From positions 207,969 through 271,968 of the forward strand of contig NZ_FNYJ01000003.1 in assembly GCF_900108875.1 (NCBI RefSeq): a stretch of DNA of 64,000 nt, read 5' to 3'. This DNA is from Pseudomonas sp. NFR16 (lineage in GTDB: Bacteria; Pseudomonadota; Gammaproteobacteria; Pseudomonadales; Pseudomonadaceae). Under the pieces are notes generated by a model. The model did no database searches and was not told the DNA's origin. It saw nothing but the letters and a program-made list of their open reading frames with translations. Position 1 is the first letter of the stretch. Every line of letters begins with the position of its first letter. Both the position numbers and the translations under genes were made by a program. Of this stretch, positions 28,720 through 39,143 are shown in pieces.

Positions 28720-30435
28720 ATGCGCATCGAACCACGGCTGTTACCTGAAACCCTGCCTTTTCTGGGCGATCTGCCCCCTCTGCTGACCCGGCTCTACGCG
28801 GCGCGTGGCGTGGCGTCGCAGGAGGAACTGGACAAGGGGCTGGCGCGGCTGATTCCCTATCAGCAGCTCAAGGGCATCGACGCGGCGGTGGATCTGTTGG
28901 TGACGGCGTTGCAGCAGCGTCAGCGCATTCTCATCGTGGGCGACTTCGACGCCGACGGTGCGACGGCCAGCACGGTGGGCGTACTGGGCTTGCGGCTGTT
29001 GGGCGCCGCCCATGTCGAATACCTGGTGCCCAATCGTTTCGAATACGGCTATGGCCTCACGCCGGAGATCGTCCAGGTCGCATTGCAGCGCCAGCCCGAT
29101 CTGCTGATGACCGTGGACAACGGCATCTCGAGCGTCGAAGGGGTCGCGGCGGCCAAGGCTGCAGGCTTGCAGGTACTGGTCACCGACCACCACCTGCCGG
29201 GCCACGAACTGCCCGCCGCCGACGCCATCGTCAACCCTAATCAGCCGGGCTGCATGTTCCCCAGCAAGGCACTGGCCGGCGTGGGGGTCATCTTTTATGT
29301 GTTGATGGCGCTGCGCGCGCGGCTGCGCGAGCTCGGCTGGTTCGAGGCTGGCGGACGTGCTCAGCCCAACCTGGGCGAATTGCTGGATCTGGTGGCATTG
29401 GGCAGCGTCGCCGACGTCGTGCCGCTGGACGCCAACAACCGAATCCTCGTGCATCAGGGCCTGATGCGCATTCGGGCCGGACGTGCGCGCCCCGGATTGC
29501 GCGCCATTCTGGAAGTCGCCCGGCGCGAGCCGTCGCGCATCACCTCCACCGATCTGGGTTTCATTCTCGGCCCTCGACTGAACGCCGCCGGGCGTCTGGA
29601 TGACATGAGCCTGGGCATCGAATGCCTGCTGTGCGAAGACGAAGCGCAGGCACGGGAGATGGCGGTGAAGCTCGATGAGCTCAATCAGGATCGCAAATCC
29701 ATCGAGCAGGGCATGCAGCGCGAGGCGCTCGCCCAGCTCAAGGACCTGCCGGTTGAGTCGATGCCGTTTGGCCTGTGTCTGTTCGAGCCGGAATGGCATC
29801 AGGGCGTCATCGGTATCCTCGCCTCGCGCATGAAAGAGCGCTATCACCGTCCGACCATCGCGTTTGCCAGCGCGGGCGAGGGCGTGCTCAAAGGCTCTGC
29901 GCGTTCGGTGCCTGGCTTCCATATTCGTGACGCGCTAGATGCGGTCGCCGCGCGACACCCGGAGCTGATCAGCAAGTTCGGCGGCCACGCCATGGCGGCC
30001 GGACTGTCGTTGCCGGAAGCGAACTTTCCGGCGTTTGCCGACGCGTTCGATGCCGAGGTGCGACGCCAGCTGACCGAGGAGGACCTGACCGGTCGGCTGT
30101 TGTCCGACGGCACGCTGGCGGTCGAGGAATTTCATCTGGAGCTGGCGCGTGCGCTGCGCAACGCCGGGCCGTGGGGGCAGCACTTTCCGGAGCCGTTGTT
30201 TCACGGCGTGTTCCAGCTGGTAGAGCAGCGGGTGGTCGGCGAGCGTCATCTGAAGATGGTGCTCAAGACCGAATGCGGCACGGTCAGGCTCGAAGGCATT
30301 GCGTTCAGCGTTGATCGGGACGTGTGGCCGAACCCGACCATTCGTTGGGTCGAACTGGCGTACAAGCTCGATCTGAACGAGTTTCGCGGCAACGAAACCG
30401 TGCAGTTGATGGTGGTGCATCTGGCGCCGCGCTGA
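28720..30435 (+). CDS. recJ: Single-stranded-DNA 5'-3' exonuclease RecJ
   Basis: A 571-residue DHH-family nuclease for recombination and mismatch repair. Metal-site motifs are visible: ILIVGDFDADGATAS (motif I), LLMTVDNGISS (II), VLVTDHHLPGHELP (III, the DHH), and VALGSVADVVPL (IV). The DHHA1 domain has SKFGGHAMAAGLSLPEANF, and an OB-fold C-terminus ends VELAYKLDLNEFRGNETVQL. The open frame reaches a TTG at 28666, but ATG 28720 (MRIEPRLLPE) gives the standard length. Confidence 0.97.
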   Translation: MRIEPRLLPETLPFLGDLPPLLTRLYAARGVASQEELDKGLARLIPYQQLKGIDAAVDLLVTALQQRQRILIVGDFDADGATASTVGVLGLRLLGAAHVEYLVPNRFEYGYGLTPEIVQVALQRQPDLLMTVDNGISSVEGVAAAKAAGLQVLVTDHHLPGHELPAADAIVNPNQPGCMFPSKALAGVGVIFYVLMALRARLRELGWFEAGGRAQPNLGELLDLVALGSVADVVPLDANNRILVHQGLMRIRAGRARPGLRAILEVARREPSRITSTDLGFILGPRLNAAGRLDDMSLGIECLLCEDEAQAREMAVKLDELNQDRKSIEQGMQREALAQLKDLPVESMPFGLCLFEPEWHQGVIGILASRMKERYHRPTIAFASAGEGVLKGSARSVPGFHIRDALDAVAARHPELISKFGGHAMAAGLSLPEANFPAFADAFDAEVRRQLTEEDLTGRLLSDGTLAVEEFHLELARALRNAGPWGQHFPEPLFHGVFQLVEQRVVGERHLKMVLKTECGTVRLEGIAFSVDRDVWPNPTIRWVELAYKLDLNEFRGNETVQLMVVHLAPR

Positions 30436-30540
30436 GCGCCGTCACGCGGCAGGAACCCGCACTTCTCTCCAGTTGTCGACTAGGCTTCAGGTTCAATACG
30501 AACAGTGCCTGGATCCTTTGAATCGACCTGAGAGGTGCTC

Positions 30541-31647
30541 ATGAGCCTGCTGCTTGAACCCTACACTCTTCGCCAACTCACTTTCCTCAATCGCATCGCG
30601 GTCTCGCCGATGTGTCAGTACTCCTGCGTCGACGGGCTGGCCAATGACTGGCATCTGGTTCATCTGGGCAGTCGTGCCGTGGGCGGCGCGGGGCTGATCT
30701 TTACCGAAGCGGCGGCGGTGACCCGTGACGGTCGCATCACGCCTGAAGACCTCGGCATCTGGAACGATGAGCAGATCGAACCGCTGCAACGGATCACCCG
30801 CTTCATCACCGCGCAAGGCGCAGTGGCGGGCATTCAGCTGGCGCATGCCGGGCGAAAGGCCAGTACCTGGCGTCCATGGCTCGGCAAGCATGGCAGCATT
30901 CCGGCCGATCAGGGCGGATGGACGCCCTGGGGACCGTCGAAAATCCCGTTCGACCCTCAGCACACCGCGCCGACACCGCTGGACGAGGCGCAGATCCAGA
31001 CCGTCATCCAGGCCTTCGTCGACGCTGCCAGGCGCGCGCTGACCGCCGGGTTCAAGGTCGTGGAGATTCACGCGGCCCACGGTTACCTGCTGCATCAATT
31101 TCTGTCTCCGCTGAGCAACCAGCGCCAGGACCAGTACGGCGGATCGTTCGAGAACCGCATTCGTCTGACCCTTGAGGTCACCGAAGCGGTGCGCAAGGTG
31201 TGGCCCGAGGAGTTACCGTTGTTCGTGCGGGTGTCGGCCACCGATTGGGTCGAGGATGGCTGGAATCCGGATGAAACGGTTGAACTGGCCAAGCGCCTGA
31301 AAACCCTCGGCGTTGACCTGATCGATGTGTCCTCGGGCGGCACCGCGGCGAACGCTGAAATTCCGGTCGGGCCGGGTTATCAGACGCAGTTTGCCGGGCG
31401 GGTCCGCAACGAGTCGGGCATTGCGACCGGGACTGTGGGCATGATTACCGAGCCGTATCAGGCCGATACCATTCTGCGTACCGGGCAGGCCGACTTGATC
31501 CTGCTGGCCCGTGAGCTGTTGCGCGATCCTTACTGGCCGCTGCACGCCGATGACGACCTGGGTGGGCGCAAGGCCGTGTGGCCCGCGCAATATCAGCGCG
31601 CGACGCATCGGGATCAGCCGATTCACGAGTCGGATCTGCGCGACTGA
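30541..31647 (+). CDS. Old Yellow Enzyme-type NADH:flavin oxidoreductase (XenA/YqjM class)
   Basis: A 368-residue FMN-dependent ene-reductase barrel. The N-terminal LTFLNRIAVSPMCQYSCVDG contains the Cys in MCQYS that marks the XenA/YqjM (class II) branch. The active-site pair is in VVEIHAAHGYLLHQFLSPLS, and the FMN/phosphate region is ADLILLARELLRDPYWPLHA. Such enzymes reduce activated C=C bonds, nitro-esters and quinones; the natural substrate is unknown. ATG 30541 after GAGAGGTGCTC is chosen over 30535. It is separated from recJ by 105 bases. Confidence 0.92.
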   Translation: MSLLLEPYTLRQLTFLNRIAVSPMCQYSCVDGLANDWHLVHLGSRAVGGAGLIFTEAAAVTRDGRITPEDLGIWNDEQIEPLQRITRFITAQGAVAGIQLAHAGRKASTWRPWLGKHGSIPADQGGWTPWGPSKIPFDPQHTAPTPLDEAQIQTVIQAFVDAARRALTAGFKVVEIHAAHGYLLHQFLSPLSNQRQDQYGGSFENRIRLTLEVTEAVRKVWPEELPLFVRVSATDWVEDGWNPDETVELAKRLKTLGVDLIDVSSGGTAANAEIPVGPGYQTQFAGRVRNESGIATGTVGMITEPYQADTILRTGQADLILLARELLRDPYWPLHADDDLGGRKAVWPAQYQRATHRDQPIHESDLRD

Positions 31648-31734
31648 CGCTGAACACCGGCACGTCGTGGCAGCGTCACGACGGGGCGGCAGCCGTTTTG
31701 GCTTCTTGCTGCCGACCCTGTCACGCTGTTGCGT

Positions 31735-34158
31735 TTACCCTTCGAGCAAGCCTCTCACCCGCTCGCTGAGCGCCGGAATCGAAAACGGCTTAGTCAGCAC
31801 GTGCATGCCCGGTTCGAGCCGACCTTCTCCCAGCGCGGCGTTTTCCGCGTAACCGGTGACGAACAGCACCTTGAGCATCGGCCGCAGTGTGCGTGCGGCA
31901 TCGGCGAGCTGGCGCCCGTTCATCCCGCCCGGCAGCCCGACATCGGAGACCAGCAGGTCGATAGTCTGCTTGGATTGGAGTATCTGCAGCGCCGCTGCCC
32001 CGGTGTCGGCTTCCAGCACGCGATATCCCTGATCGGTCAGCACTTCGGCCACGAGCGCGCGGACCGAAGGCTCGTCGTCCACCACCAATAATGTTTCACC
32101 GCCTGAGAGGTGATTGGACGAATCCTCCGGTTCGGGTTCGCTCACCCCGACGACGCCTTGCTCGACGTACGCTGGCAAGTGAATGCAGACTTGCGAGCCT
32201 TTGCCCGGCGTGGAGCGGATATGTACGCCGCCCCCGGATTGCCGGGCGAAACCATAGATCATCGACAGGCCCAGGCCGGTGCCCATGCCAATCGGCTTGG
32301 TCGTGTAAAACGGATCGAACGCGCGCTTGACGACATCGGGGCTCATCCCGCTGCCGTTGTCGCTGACACACAGCGTCACATAAGTGCCCGCCGACAGCTC
32401 AAGCTCGCGGTCCTGGTCGGCGGTCAGCGTTCTGTTGCCAGTCTCGATCAGCAGCTGTCCCCCATCGGGCATCGCGTCGCGGGCGTTCAGGCACAGGTTG
32501 AGCAGCGAGTTTTCAAGCTGGTGCGGGTCCACCAGCGTGGCCCAAAGGCCGGGCGTGGCAATGACGTCCATCGCGATGGATGGCCCGACGGTGCGACTGA
32601 TCAGTTCGGCCATGCCGTCCACCAACTGGTCGACATCGGTGGGCTTCGGATCGAGAGTCTGCCTGCGGGAAAATGCCAACAGTCGGTGGGTGAGGGCGGC
32701 CGCTCTTCGCGACGCGTCCAGCGCAGCGTTCACGTAACGCCCCAGATTTTCCGTACGACCGTTGGCGACCCTGGCTTTCAGCAGCTCGATGTTGCCGCTG
32801 ACGCCCATCAGCAGATTATTGAAGTCGTGCGCCAGTCCGCCGGTGAGCTGCCCGACCGCTTCCATTTTCTGTGACTGGCGCAACGCTTCTTCGGCGAGGC
32901 GTAACGCCTCGGCGCGTTCTTTCTCGGCGGTCATGTGCTTGCCGAGCGCGAATATCACGCCATTGTGAGAAGCCGCTGTCCAGGCGATCCAGCGGTAGCT
33001 GCCGTCCTTGTGCCGAGAGCGGTTCTCGAACAGCGGCAGCACATCGCCGACGGTGTGGGCGAGCGCCGCCTGGCTGGAGCTGAAGTCGTCCGGGTGGGTC
33101 AGGTCCAGCACGGAGCGGCCGATCAGTTCGTGGGGCTCGTGGCCCAGGACCGCCGACCATGCAGGATTGACCCGCAGAAGGTGGCCGTCGAAGTCCAGCA
33201 TCGCCAACAGGTCGGGCGAGATCGTCCACAGACAATCGAGTTCGGCCGTGCGTTCCGCGAGTGCGTCGGCCTGCTGTTTCTCGGCGGTGAAGTCCCGGGC
33301 GCTGCAATACATCTTGCCGCCTTCGGGTACCGCCACCCAGGACAACCAGCGGTAACTGCCGTCCTTGCAGCGATAACGGTTTTCGACATTCAGGACGGGC
33401 TGATTGTCGGCCAGGGCGTTGAACGCGATTGTGCTGCGCTCGCCGTCGTCGGGATGAACCAGATGGCTGAAGGTCAATGCCGACAGCTCGTCCTCGCTCC
33501 AGCCAAGCACGCGTTGCCAGGCCGGGTTGCTCGATTCGAAGCGGAACTGCGCGTCCATCACCGACAGCAGGTCGGGGCTGACTTGCCAGGTCAGGCCACG
33601 GTCATGGGAGCGTGCGATCACCTGCCGCTCGAGGTCGGCAATCAAGTCCAGTCGGCGCTGTTCGCTGGCTTTCAGGGCCTGTTGGTTCTTCACGCGTTCT
33701 GTGGTTTCGTTGGTGATGCACAGAAGCCCGACGATGGTGTTGGTTTCGTCCAGCAGGGGCGAGAAGCTGAACGACCACCACGTCTGTTCCACTTCGCCGT
33801 AACGCGCCATGGTCAGCGGCAGGTCTTCGCACTGATAGGGCACACCGCGCAATGCGTTCTCGGCGTAAGGCCGGACCTGATCCCAGACATCGGCCCACAG
33901 CTCGCTGATGTGCGCACCGATGGCGTTTTCGCCCCGTGGCCCGAGCACCGGTGCGTACGCATCGTTGTGGAAGAAGAGCATTTCGGGCCCCCAGAGCAGG
34001 TACATCGACTCTGGCGAATTGAGGATCAGGTTGAGGTGGATTTTCAACGCTGCCGGCCACTGCGTGATCGGCCCCAGCGGCGTCATGCTCCAGTCGGTCT
34101 GCGAAATAATGCGGCCTGCCTCACTGCCGCCTGCGGGAAAGCCGGGATGTAGGGTCAA
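31735..34158 (-). CDS. Hybrid histidine kinase with three PAS domains and a receiver
   Basis: An 807-residue soluble sensor kinase without membrane segments. PAS/PAC-like domains lie at about 40-160 (with WWSFSFSPLLDETNTIVGLL), 195-310 and 320-430; the last two contain near-identical KDGSYRWLSW/KDGSYRWIAW PAC motifs. HisKA follows with EAVGQLTGGLAHDFNNLLMG (phospho-His in AHDF), then HATPase_c (NLCLNARDAMPDGG; GMGTGLGLSMIYGF). A C-terminal receiver (about 690-805) has DLLVSDVGLPGGMNG, whose Asp would be phosphorylated. This is the common Pseudomonas PAS-hybrid type; the signal is unknown and no response regulator is adjacent. Confidence 0.93.
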   Translation of the reverse strand: MTLHPGFPAGGSEAGRIISQTDWSMTPLGPITQWPAALKIHLNLILNSPESMYLLWGPEMLFFHNDAYAPVLGPRGENAIGAHISELWADVWDQVRPYAENALRGVPYQCEDLPLTMARYGEVEQTWWSFSFSPLLDETNTIVGLLCITNETTERVKNQQALKASEQRRLDLIADLERQVIARSHDRGLTWQVSPDLLSVMDAQFRFESSNPAWQRVLGWSEDELSALTFSHLVHPDDGERSTIAFNALADNQPVLNVENRYRCKDGSYRWLSWVAVPEGGKMYCSARDFTAEKQQADALAERTAELDCLWTISPDLLAMLDFDGHLLRVNPAWSAVLGHEPHELIGRSVLDLTHPDDFSSSQAALAHTVGDVLPLFENRSRHKDGSYRWIAWTAASHNGVIFALGKHMTAEKERAEALRLAEEALRQSQKMEAVGQLTGGLAHDFNNLLMGVSGNIELLKARVANGRTENLGRYVNAALDASRRAAALTHRLLAFSRRQTLDPKPTDVDQLVDGMAELISRTVGPSIAMDVIATPGLWATLVDPHQLENSLLNLCLNARDAMPDGGQLLIETGNRTLTADQDRELELSAGTYVTLCVSDNGSGMSPDVVKRAFDPFYTTKPIGMGTGLGLSMIYGFARQSGGGVHIRSTPGKGSQVCIHLPAYVEQGVVGVSEPEPEDSSNHLSGGETLLVVDDEPSVRALVAEVLTDQGYRVLEADTGAAALQILQSKQTIDLLVSDVGLPGGMNGRQLADAARTLRPMLKVLFVTGYAENAALGEGRLEPGMHVLTKPFSIPALSERVRGLLEG

Positions 34159-34481
34159 TGAGGCGAGCTCCAGTCAGGGGAGAACAGTGTACGAAGCTGG
34201 CTGTAAACTTGCCTACCCTTTTATATCCGCTTGAATGGGCGAGTATGCGTATGTAGAGCGATCCGGCATTCAGACGAATATCAGAACACGCGGGTAAATC
34301 CAATCCAGCTCATTTGGATTGACCCTAGGAATCCATCGGGGTTGCGTTGATATCAAATCATAATCAGTGCGGCGTGGTGTATCCAATGCCTTGGGCCGTT
34401 GAACGGCAAGCCCGCCTCCGGAGGAAGGTTTTCCTGTGAGTACGAGCTTGCCGACCAGCCGGTCGGGTCAGCGGCGGGGCA
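34159..34481. other. Intergenic region between the PAS kinase and an aldehyde dehydrogenase
   Basis: 323 bases without a supported gene. It contains the inverted repeat AATCCAA (34297-34303) and TTGGATT (34314-34320), a possible regulator site. It also has a long-loop inverted repeat GGCAAGC...GCTTGCC and a short hairpin CCGACC/GGTCGG (about 34453-34468) just past the dehydrogenase 3' end. The last could serve as a weak terminator for that gene, but it has no T run. Confidence 0.4.
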
Positions 34482-35906
34482 TCAGTGCTTGAACATCACG
34501 TGGCGCACGGTGGTGTAATCCTCCAGCCCGTACATCGACATGTCCTTGCCATAGCCGGACAGCTTTTGCCCGCCGTGGGGCATTTCGCTGACCAGCATGA
34601 AGTGCGTGTTCACCCACGTGCAGCCGTATTGCAACCGGGCTGACAGGCGATGAGCGCGGCCAACGTCCTGGGTCCATACCGACGATGCCAGGCCGTAGTC
34701 GGAGTCGTTGGCCCAGCTCAGCACCTGCGCTTCATCCTCGAATGCCGTCACCGAGACCACCGGCCCGAACACCTCGCGACGGACGATCTCGTCATCCTGC
34801 TGGGCGTCGGCGATCACCGTGGGCTGGAAGAAGTAACCGTTGCCTTCGATGGCCTTGCCGCCAGTGATCAGGCGCGTATGGGACTGCGCGACGGCGCGTT
34901 CGACGAAGCCGGTCACGCGGTCCCGATGTTGCGCGGTGATCAGCGGGCCGAGTTCCGTGTCGGGGTCGTCCTGCCGACCGACCTTGATCGTGCTGACCGC
35001 TTCACCGAGCTTCTGCACGAACGTTTCATAGATGCCTTTTTGCGCGTAGATGCGGCAGGCGGCGGTGCAGTCCTGGCCGGCGTTATAGAAACCGAAGGTG
35101 CGGATGCCCTCGACCGCGGCGTCGATGTCGGCGTCGTCGAAGATGATCACCGGCGCTTTGCCACCCAGCTCCATGTGCATGCGTTTGACACTGTCGGCGG
35201 TGCTGGAAATGATGTGCGAGCCGGTGGCGATGGAGCCGGTCAGCGAGACCATGCGCACCTTCGGGTGCGTCACCAGCGGATTGCCCACAGTCTGGCCGCG
35301 ACCGAAGACCAGATTCAGCACGCCGGCAGGGAAGATGCCGTTGGCCAGTTCCACCAGACGCAAGGCGGTCAGCGGGGTTTGCTCCGAGGGCTTGAGCACC
35401 ACGGTATTGCCTGCGGCCAGCGCGGGGGCGATTTTCCAGGCGACCATCATCAGCGGGTAATTCCAGGGTGCAATGGAGGCAATCACGCCCACCGGATCGC
35501 GGCGGATCATCGAGGTGTGGCCGGGCAGGTATTCGCCGGCGGCCGAGCCACCCATGCAGCGACTGGCGCCCGCGAAGAAGCGGAACACATCGGCGATGGC
35601 GGGCATCTCGTCATTCAGTGCAGCGTTGTAGGGCTTGCCGCAGTTGTCCGACTCCAGCTTTGCCAGTTCCTCGGCATTGTCGTCGATGGCATCGGCCAGC
35701 TTCAACAGCAGCAGCGCGCGATCCTTGGGAGCGGTCTGCGACCAGCTTTCGAAGGCGGCATCGGCAGCGCGCACGGCCGTGTCGACCTGAGCTTCGGTCG
35801 CCTCATTGATTTCCACCAGCACCCGACCCAGCGCCGGATTGAACACCGGTTGGGCGGGACCTTCACCGGCGACCAGTTGGCCATTGATCAGCAGTTTGGT
35901 TTGCAT
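34482..35906 (-). CDS. patD: Gamma-aminobutyraldehyde dehydrogenase (PatD/Prr-like)
   Basis: A 474-residue NAD-dependent aldehyde dehydrogenase, normal length for PatD (YdcW). It should oxidise 4-aminobutanal, made from putrescine, to GABA. Motifs: [20 protein letters not shown] (cofactor), [11 protein letters not shown], catalytic Glu in [15 protein letters not shown], nucleophile Cys in [13 protein letters not shown], and the C-terminal [20 protein letters not shown]. It follows the second permease gene after about 178 bases that contain a REPIN. The E. coli order ydcSTUV-patD is thus preserved. It is a clear paralogue of the gene at 40444. Confidence 0.9.
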   Translation of the reverse strand: MQTKLLINGQLVAGEGPAQPVFNPALGRVLVEINEATEAQVDTAVRAADAAFESWSQTAPKDRALLLLKLADAIDDNAEELAKLESDNCGKPYNAALNDEMPAIADVFRFFAGASRCMGGSAAGEYLPGHTSMIRRDPVGVIASIAPWNYPLMMVAWKIAPALAAGNTVVLKPSEQTPLTALRLVELANGIFPAGVLNLVFGRGQTVGNPLVTHPKVRMVSLTGSIATGSHIISSTADSVKRMHMELGGKAPVIIFDDADIDAAVEGIRTFGFYNAGQDCTAACRIYAQKGIYETFVQKLGEAVSTIKVGRQDDPDTELGPLITAQHRDRVTGFVERAVAQSHTRLITGGKAIEGNGYFFQPTVIADAQQDDEIVRREVFGPVVSVTAFEDEAQVLSWANDSDYGLASSVWTQDVGRAHRLSARLQYGCTWVNTHFMLVSEMPHGGQKLSGYGKDMSMYGLEDYTTVRHVMFKH

Positions 35907-35972
35907 GGTTTGTCCTCTTGTTGAATCTCTTGGGCGCTATGCCGTCGCACGCCAGTGGATTGAAACGCGGTT

Positions 35973-36062
35973 CTGTAGGAGTGAGCCTGCTCGCGACTGC
36001 GTACATGCAGTCACTCATTAGCTGGCTGATCCACCGCTATCGCCAGCAAGCTCACTGCTACG
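35973..36062. repeat. REPIN of a second class, between permease and patD-like genes
   Basis: The left arm CTGTAGGAGTGAGCCTGCTC (from 35973, continuing GCGA) faces a right arm CGCCAGCAAGCTCACTGCTA (ending near 36062). The reverse complement of the right arm differs from the left arm at only a few positions. The sequence (GAGTGAGC-CTGC) differs from the elements at 11214 and 55766, so it belongs to another REP family. Confidence 0.8.
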
Positions 36063-36084
36063 GGATTTCGTGTTGGATTTGTCA

Positions 36085-36915
36085 TTACTTACCGCCGCTC
36101 CCGGCCACGCTTTCACCGCCGCGGGTCAGGTAGTAGGCGCCCAGAATCGGCAGCATGGTGACGATCATCACCAGCATCGCGACCACGTTGGTCACTGGCA
36201 CATCGCGGGGGCGGCTGAGTTGGTTGAGCAGCCAGAGCGGCAAGGTGCGCTCATGCCCGGCGGTGAATGTGGTGACGATGATTTCGTCGAACGACAACGC
36301 GAACGCCAGCATCCCCCCGGCGAGCAATGCCGAGCCGAGGTTGGGCATGATGATGTAGCGAAAGGTCTGCCAGCCATCCGCGCCCAGGTCCATCGACGCT
36401 TCGATCAGGCTGTGAGACGTGCGACGCAGACGCGCGATGACGTTGTTGTAGACGATCACCACGCAGAAGGTCGCGTGACCGACGATGATGGTGAACATGC
36501 CCGGTTCGATCCCCAGCGTCTTGAACGCCGACAGCAGCGCAAGCCCGGTGATGATGCCGGGCAGGGCGATGGGCAGGATCAGCATCAGCGAGATGCCATC
36601 CTTGCCAAAGAAGTCGCGGCGATACAGGGCCGCCGAAGCCAGCGTGCCAAGCACCAGTGCAATCAGGGTGGCGACGCAGGCGATCTGCAGCGACAGCTTG
36701 ATCGACTCAAGTACATCGGGCCGGCCAAAGGCGACGCTGAACCACTTCAGGGTGAACCCTTGCGGCGGGAAGCTGAACGCGGCGTCTTCGGTGTTGAACG
36801 CGTAAACGAAGATGATGAGGATCGGAAAGTGCAGAAACACCAGGCCGGCCCAGGCGGCGGTTTTCAGGCCCCAGGAGGCCTGATCGCCTTGTTTGATCAC
36901 AGGCTCAGAGCGCAT
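36085..36915 (-). CDS. Polyamine-type ABC transporter permease (PotC/YdcV-like)
   Basis: A 276-residue inner-membrane permease with six hydrophobic segments and the EAA loop [20 protein letters not shown] that contacts the ATPase. Motifs are typical of the spermidine/putrescine family ([40 protein letters not shown]). The ATG at 36915 overlaps the preceding permease gene by 11 bases, so translation is coupled. It pairs with the 36905 gene as the heterodimeric channel. Confidence 0.9.
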   Translation of the reverse strand: MRSEPVIKQGDQASWGLKTAAWAGLVFLHFPILIIFVYAFNTEDAAFSFPPQGFTLKWFSVAFGRPDVLESIKLSLQIACVATLIALVLGTLASAALYRRDFFGKDGISLMLILPIALPGIITGLALLSAFKTLGIEPGMFTIIVGHATFCVVIVYNNVIARLRRTSHSLIEASMDLGADGWQTFRYIIMPNLGSALLAGGMLAFALSFDEIIVTTFTAGHERTLPLWLLNQLSRPRDVPVTNVVAMLVMIVTMLPILGAYYLTRGGESVAGSGGK

Positions 36916-37855
36916 CGAAAGCCCCCAGTCGTTTGACGATGGACAGGTAGATGGCGATCAGCACGATCGGCACCAGCGTGAAGGCCGCTGCCATGGGCAT
37001 GTTGCCGATGGCGCCTTGCTGGGCGTAGACCATGCTGCCGATGAAGTAGCCCGGCGGGCCGACCAGTTGCGGCACGATGAAGTCGCCCAGCGTCAGCGAA
37101 AACGTGAAGATCGAACCCGCGGCGATGCCCGGCACCGACAGCGGCAGAATCACTTGCATGAAGGTCTGGCGCGGCTTGGCGCCCAGGTCAGCGGATGCCT
37201 GCAGCAACGACGGCGGCAGACGTTCCAGCGACGCCTGGATCGGCAGGATCATGAACGGCAGCCAGATATACACGAAGACCATGAAGCGGCCCAGATTCGA
37301 GGTCGACAAGGTGCTGCCACCGATACCGGGAATGCCCAGAACGGCCTGCAACACCGGCTCGAGCCCCAAGTGCTGAACGAACCATTGCGCGACGCCGCCC
37401 TTGGCCAGCAGCAGCGTCCAGGCGTAGGCCTTGACGATGTAACTGGCCCACATCGGCATCATCACTGCAATGTAGAAGAACGCCTTCGTTTTTCCGGTGG
37501 TGTAGCGGGCCATGTAATAGGCGATCGGGAAGGCCACAATGGCGCTGGCGATGGACACGGCGATCGCCATGCTCAGCGTTCGCTGGATCACGTCAAAATT
37601 GGCGGGGCTCAACAGCGCGGCAAAGTTGGCGAACGTCAGGTCCGGGGTGACCGTCATGCTGAAGTCGTCGAAGGTGTAGAAACCTTGCCACAGCAGCGTC
37701 AGCAGGGAGCCAAGGTAGATCGCGCCGAACCACAGCAGCGGCGGAATCAGCAGCAGCGACAGGTACAGATTCGGCCGCCGATAGAGCAGGCTGGAAAAGC
37801 GCCGCGACGGCGATTGTCCTGCCGCTGATGCCGAATGGACGAGTGTCTGGCTCAT
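36905..37855 (-). CDS. Polyamine-type ABC transporter permease (PotB/YdcU-like)
   Basis: A 316-residue permease with a cytoplasmic N-terminal extension, six membrane segments (first: [20 protein letters not shown]) and an EAA loop [20 protein letters not shown]. Its start ([11 protein letters not shown] at 37855) lies one base after the ATPase stop codon, and its 3' end overlaps the next permease gene. Context gives a polyamine or polyamine-like substrate. Confidence 0.9.
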   Translation of the reverse strand: MSQTLVHSASAAGQSPSRRFSSLLYRRPNLYLSLLLIPPLLWFGAIYLGSLLTLLWQGFYTFDDFSMTVTPDLTFANFAALLSPANFDVIQRTLSMAIAVSIASAIVAFPIAYYMARYTTGKTKAFFYIAVMMPMWASYIVKAYAWTLLLAKGGVAQWFVQHLGLEPVLQAVLGIPGIGGSTLSTSNLGRFMVFVYIWLPFMILPIQASLERLPPSLLQASADLGAKPRQTFMQVILPLSVPGIAAGSIFTFSLTLGDFIVPQLVGPPGYFIGSMVYAQQGAIGNMPMAAAFTLVPIVLIAIYLSIVKRLGAFDAL

Positions 37856-37856
37856 C

Positions 37857-38906
37857 TCAATGCGCCCTTGTCAGCGATTCGCCGGCCGCGTCGGCCAGTG
37901 GAATCATTGCCTCGCGCGCCCAGCGTGCCGTCATGCGCTGGCCCGGCTGGTGTTGCGCACTGAGGTCCAGCCATTGGCTGTTGGCCTGGCTGACGCAGAG
38001 GGTCTGGCCATTGTCCAGTTTCAGCTCGTAACGCGTGGTGCTGCCCTGATACTGGATATCGTGAAGCAGGCCGCTGATTTCGATCTCGTGTGCTGCAGTC
38101 GGGCCTTCGGCGAAGCGAATGTGCTCCGGACGAATCGAGAAAGCGCTGGGCTGGCCGCTCAACTGTTGCGCCAGTTCGCCGCGCAGCACGTTGGAGGTGC
38201 CGACGAACTCGGCGACGAAGGTGGTGGCCGGTTTCATGTACAGGTTGCGCGGCGTGTCGACCTGCTCGATTCGACCCTTGTTGAACACCGCCACTCGATC
38301 CGACATCGACAGCGCTTCGGTCTGATCGTGGGTGACGAAGATGAAGGTGATGCCGAGCTGGCGTTGCAGCTTTTTCAGCTCGCTCTGCATCTGTTCGCGC
38401 AGCTTGAGGTCCAGCGCGCCGAGCGGTTCGTCGAGCAGCAGCACGCGAGGGCGGTTGACCAGCGCACGCGCCAATGCCACACGCTGGCGTTGACCGCCGG
38501 AGAGCTGCACCGGCTTGCGTTCACCGTAGCCACCCAGCGCGACCATGCTCAGCGCTTCTTCGGCACGCGACAGGCGCTCGCTTTTACCGACCCCTTTGAC
38601 CTTCAGGCCATAGGCGACGTTGTCACGCACGTTCATGTGCGGGAACAGGGCATAGTCCTGAAACACGGTGTTGACGTCGCGCTGATAGGGCGGCAGGCCC
38701 GCTGCTTCTTCGCCGTGAATACGGATCGAGCCCGCGCTGGGTTGCTCGAAACCTGCGATCAGGCGCAGGCACGTGGTTTTGCCCGAACCCGACGGGCCCA
38801 GCATGGAAAAGAACTCGCCGTCCTTGATGTCGATGGATACCCGGTCGACGGCCTTCACATCGCCGAACTGCCGGGAAACGTTGGTGAACTGGACTGCAAG
38901 GGTCAT
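37857..38906 (-). CDS. Polyamine-type ABC transporter ATP-binding protein (PotA/YdcT-like)
   Basis: A 349-residue ATPase. Walker A is GPSGSGKTTCLRL, the Q-loop lies in VFQDYALFPHM, the signature is VQLSGGQRQRVALARAL, Walker B is VLLLDEPLGALD, and the switch His is in FVTHDQTEALSMSDR. A C-terminal TOBE domain begins near residue 265. The frame is open to 38963, but ATG 38906 (MTLAVQFTNVSRQFG) is preceded by GGAG and gives the normal length. It energises the two permeases downstream. Confidence 0.95.
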   Translation of the reverse strand: MTLAVQFTNVSRQFGDVKAVDRVSIDIKDGEFFSMLGPSGSGKTTCLRLIAGFEQPSAGSIRIHGEEAAGLPPYQRDVNTVFQDYALFPHMNVRDNVAYGLKVKGVGKSERLSRAEEALSMVALGGYGERKPVQLSGGQRQRVALARALVNRPRVLLLDEPLGALDLKLREQMQSELKKLQRQLGITFIFVTHDQTEALSMSDRVAVFNKGRIEQVDTPRNLYMKPATTFVAEFVGTSNVLRGELAQQLSGQPSAFSIRPEHIRFAEGPTAAHEIEISGLLHDIQYQGSTTRYELKLDNGQTLCVSQANSQWLDLSAQHQPGQRMTARWAREAMIPLADAAGESLTRAH

Positions 38907-38995
38907 GGGTGAAACTCCAGTTGGCCGCTGTGGGAGCTGTTTATCCGCCAGGGGCCGGTACAAACGACAAATGTGTGGCGGGAAATACCCGTGTC

Positions 38996-39128
38996 TGTAG
39001 GAGCTGGCTCGTCCTGCGAACGGCCGGGAACCGGTCGTAAAACCGGCTCGCGCGGACGTTCTGGCACACCGCGTTCAACGGTTTTACGACGACTGCGTCG
39101 CCGTTCGCAGGACAAGCAAGCTCCTACA
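38996..39128. repeat. REPIN inside the transporter operon
   Basis: The arms TGTAGGAGCTGGCTCGTCCT (from 38996, continuing GCGAACG) and its near-complement GGACAAGCAAGCTCCTACA (ending 39128) enclose inner inverted segments GGTCGTAAAACCG and CGGTTTTACGAC. It lies between the binding-protein gene and the ATPase gene. Here REP structures often stabilise upstream mRNA or reduce downstream expression; that role is inferred. Confidence 0.88.
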
Positions 39129-39143
39129 GGGGGGCGTCAGGTG

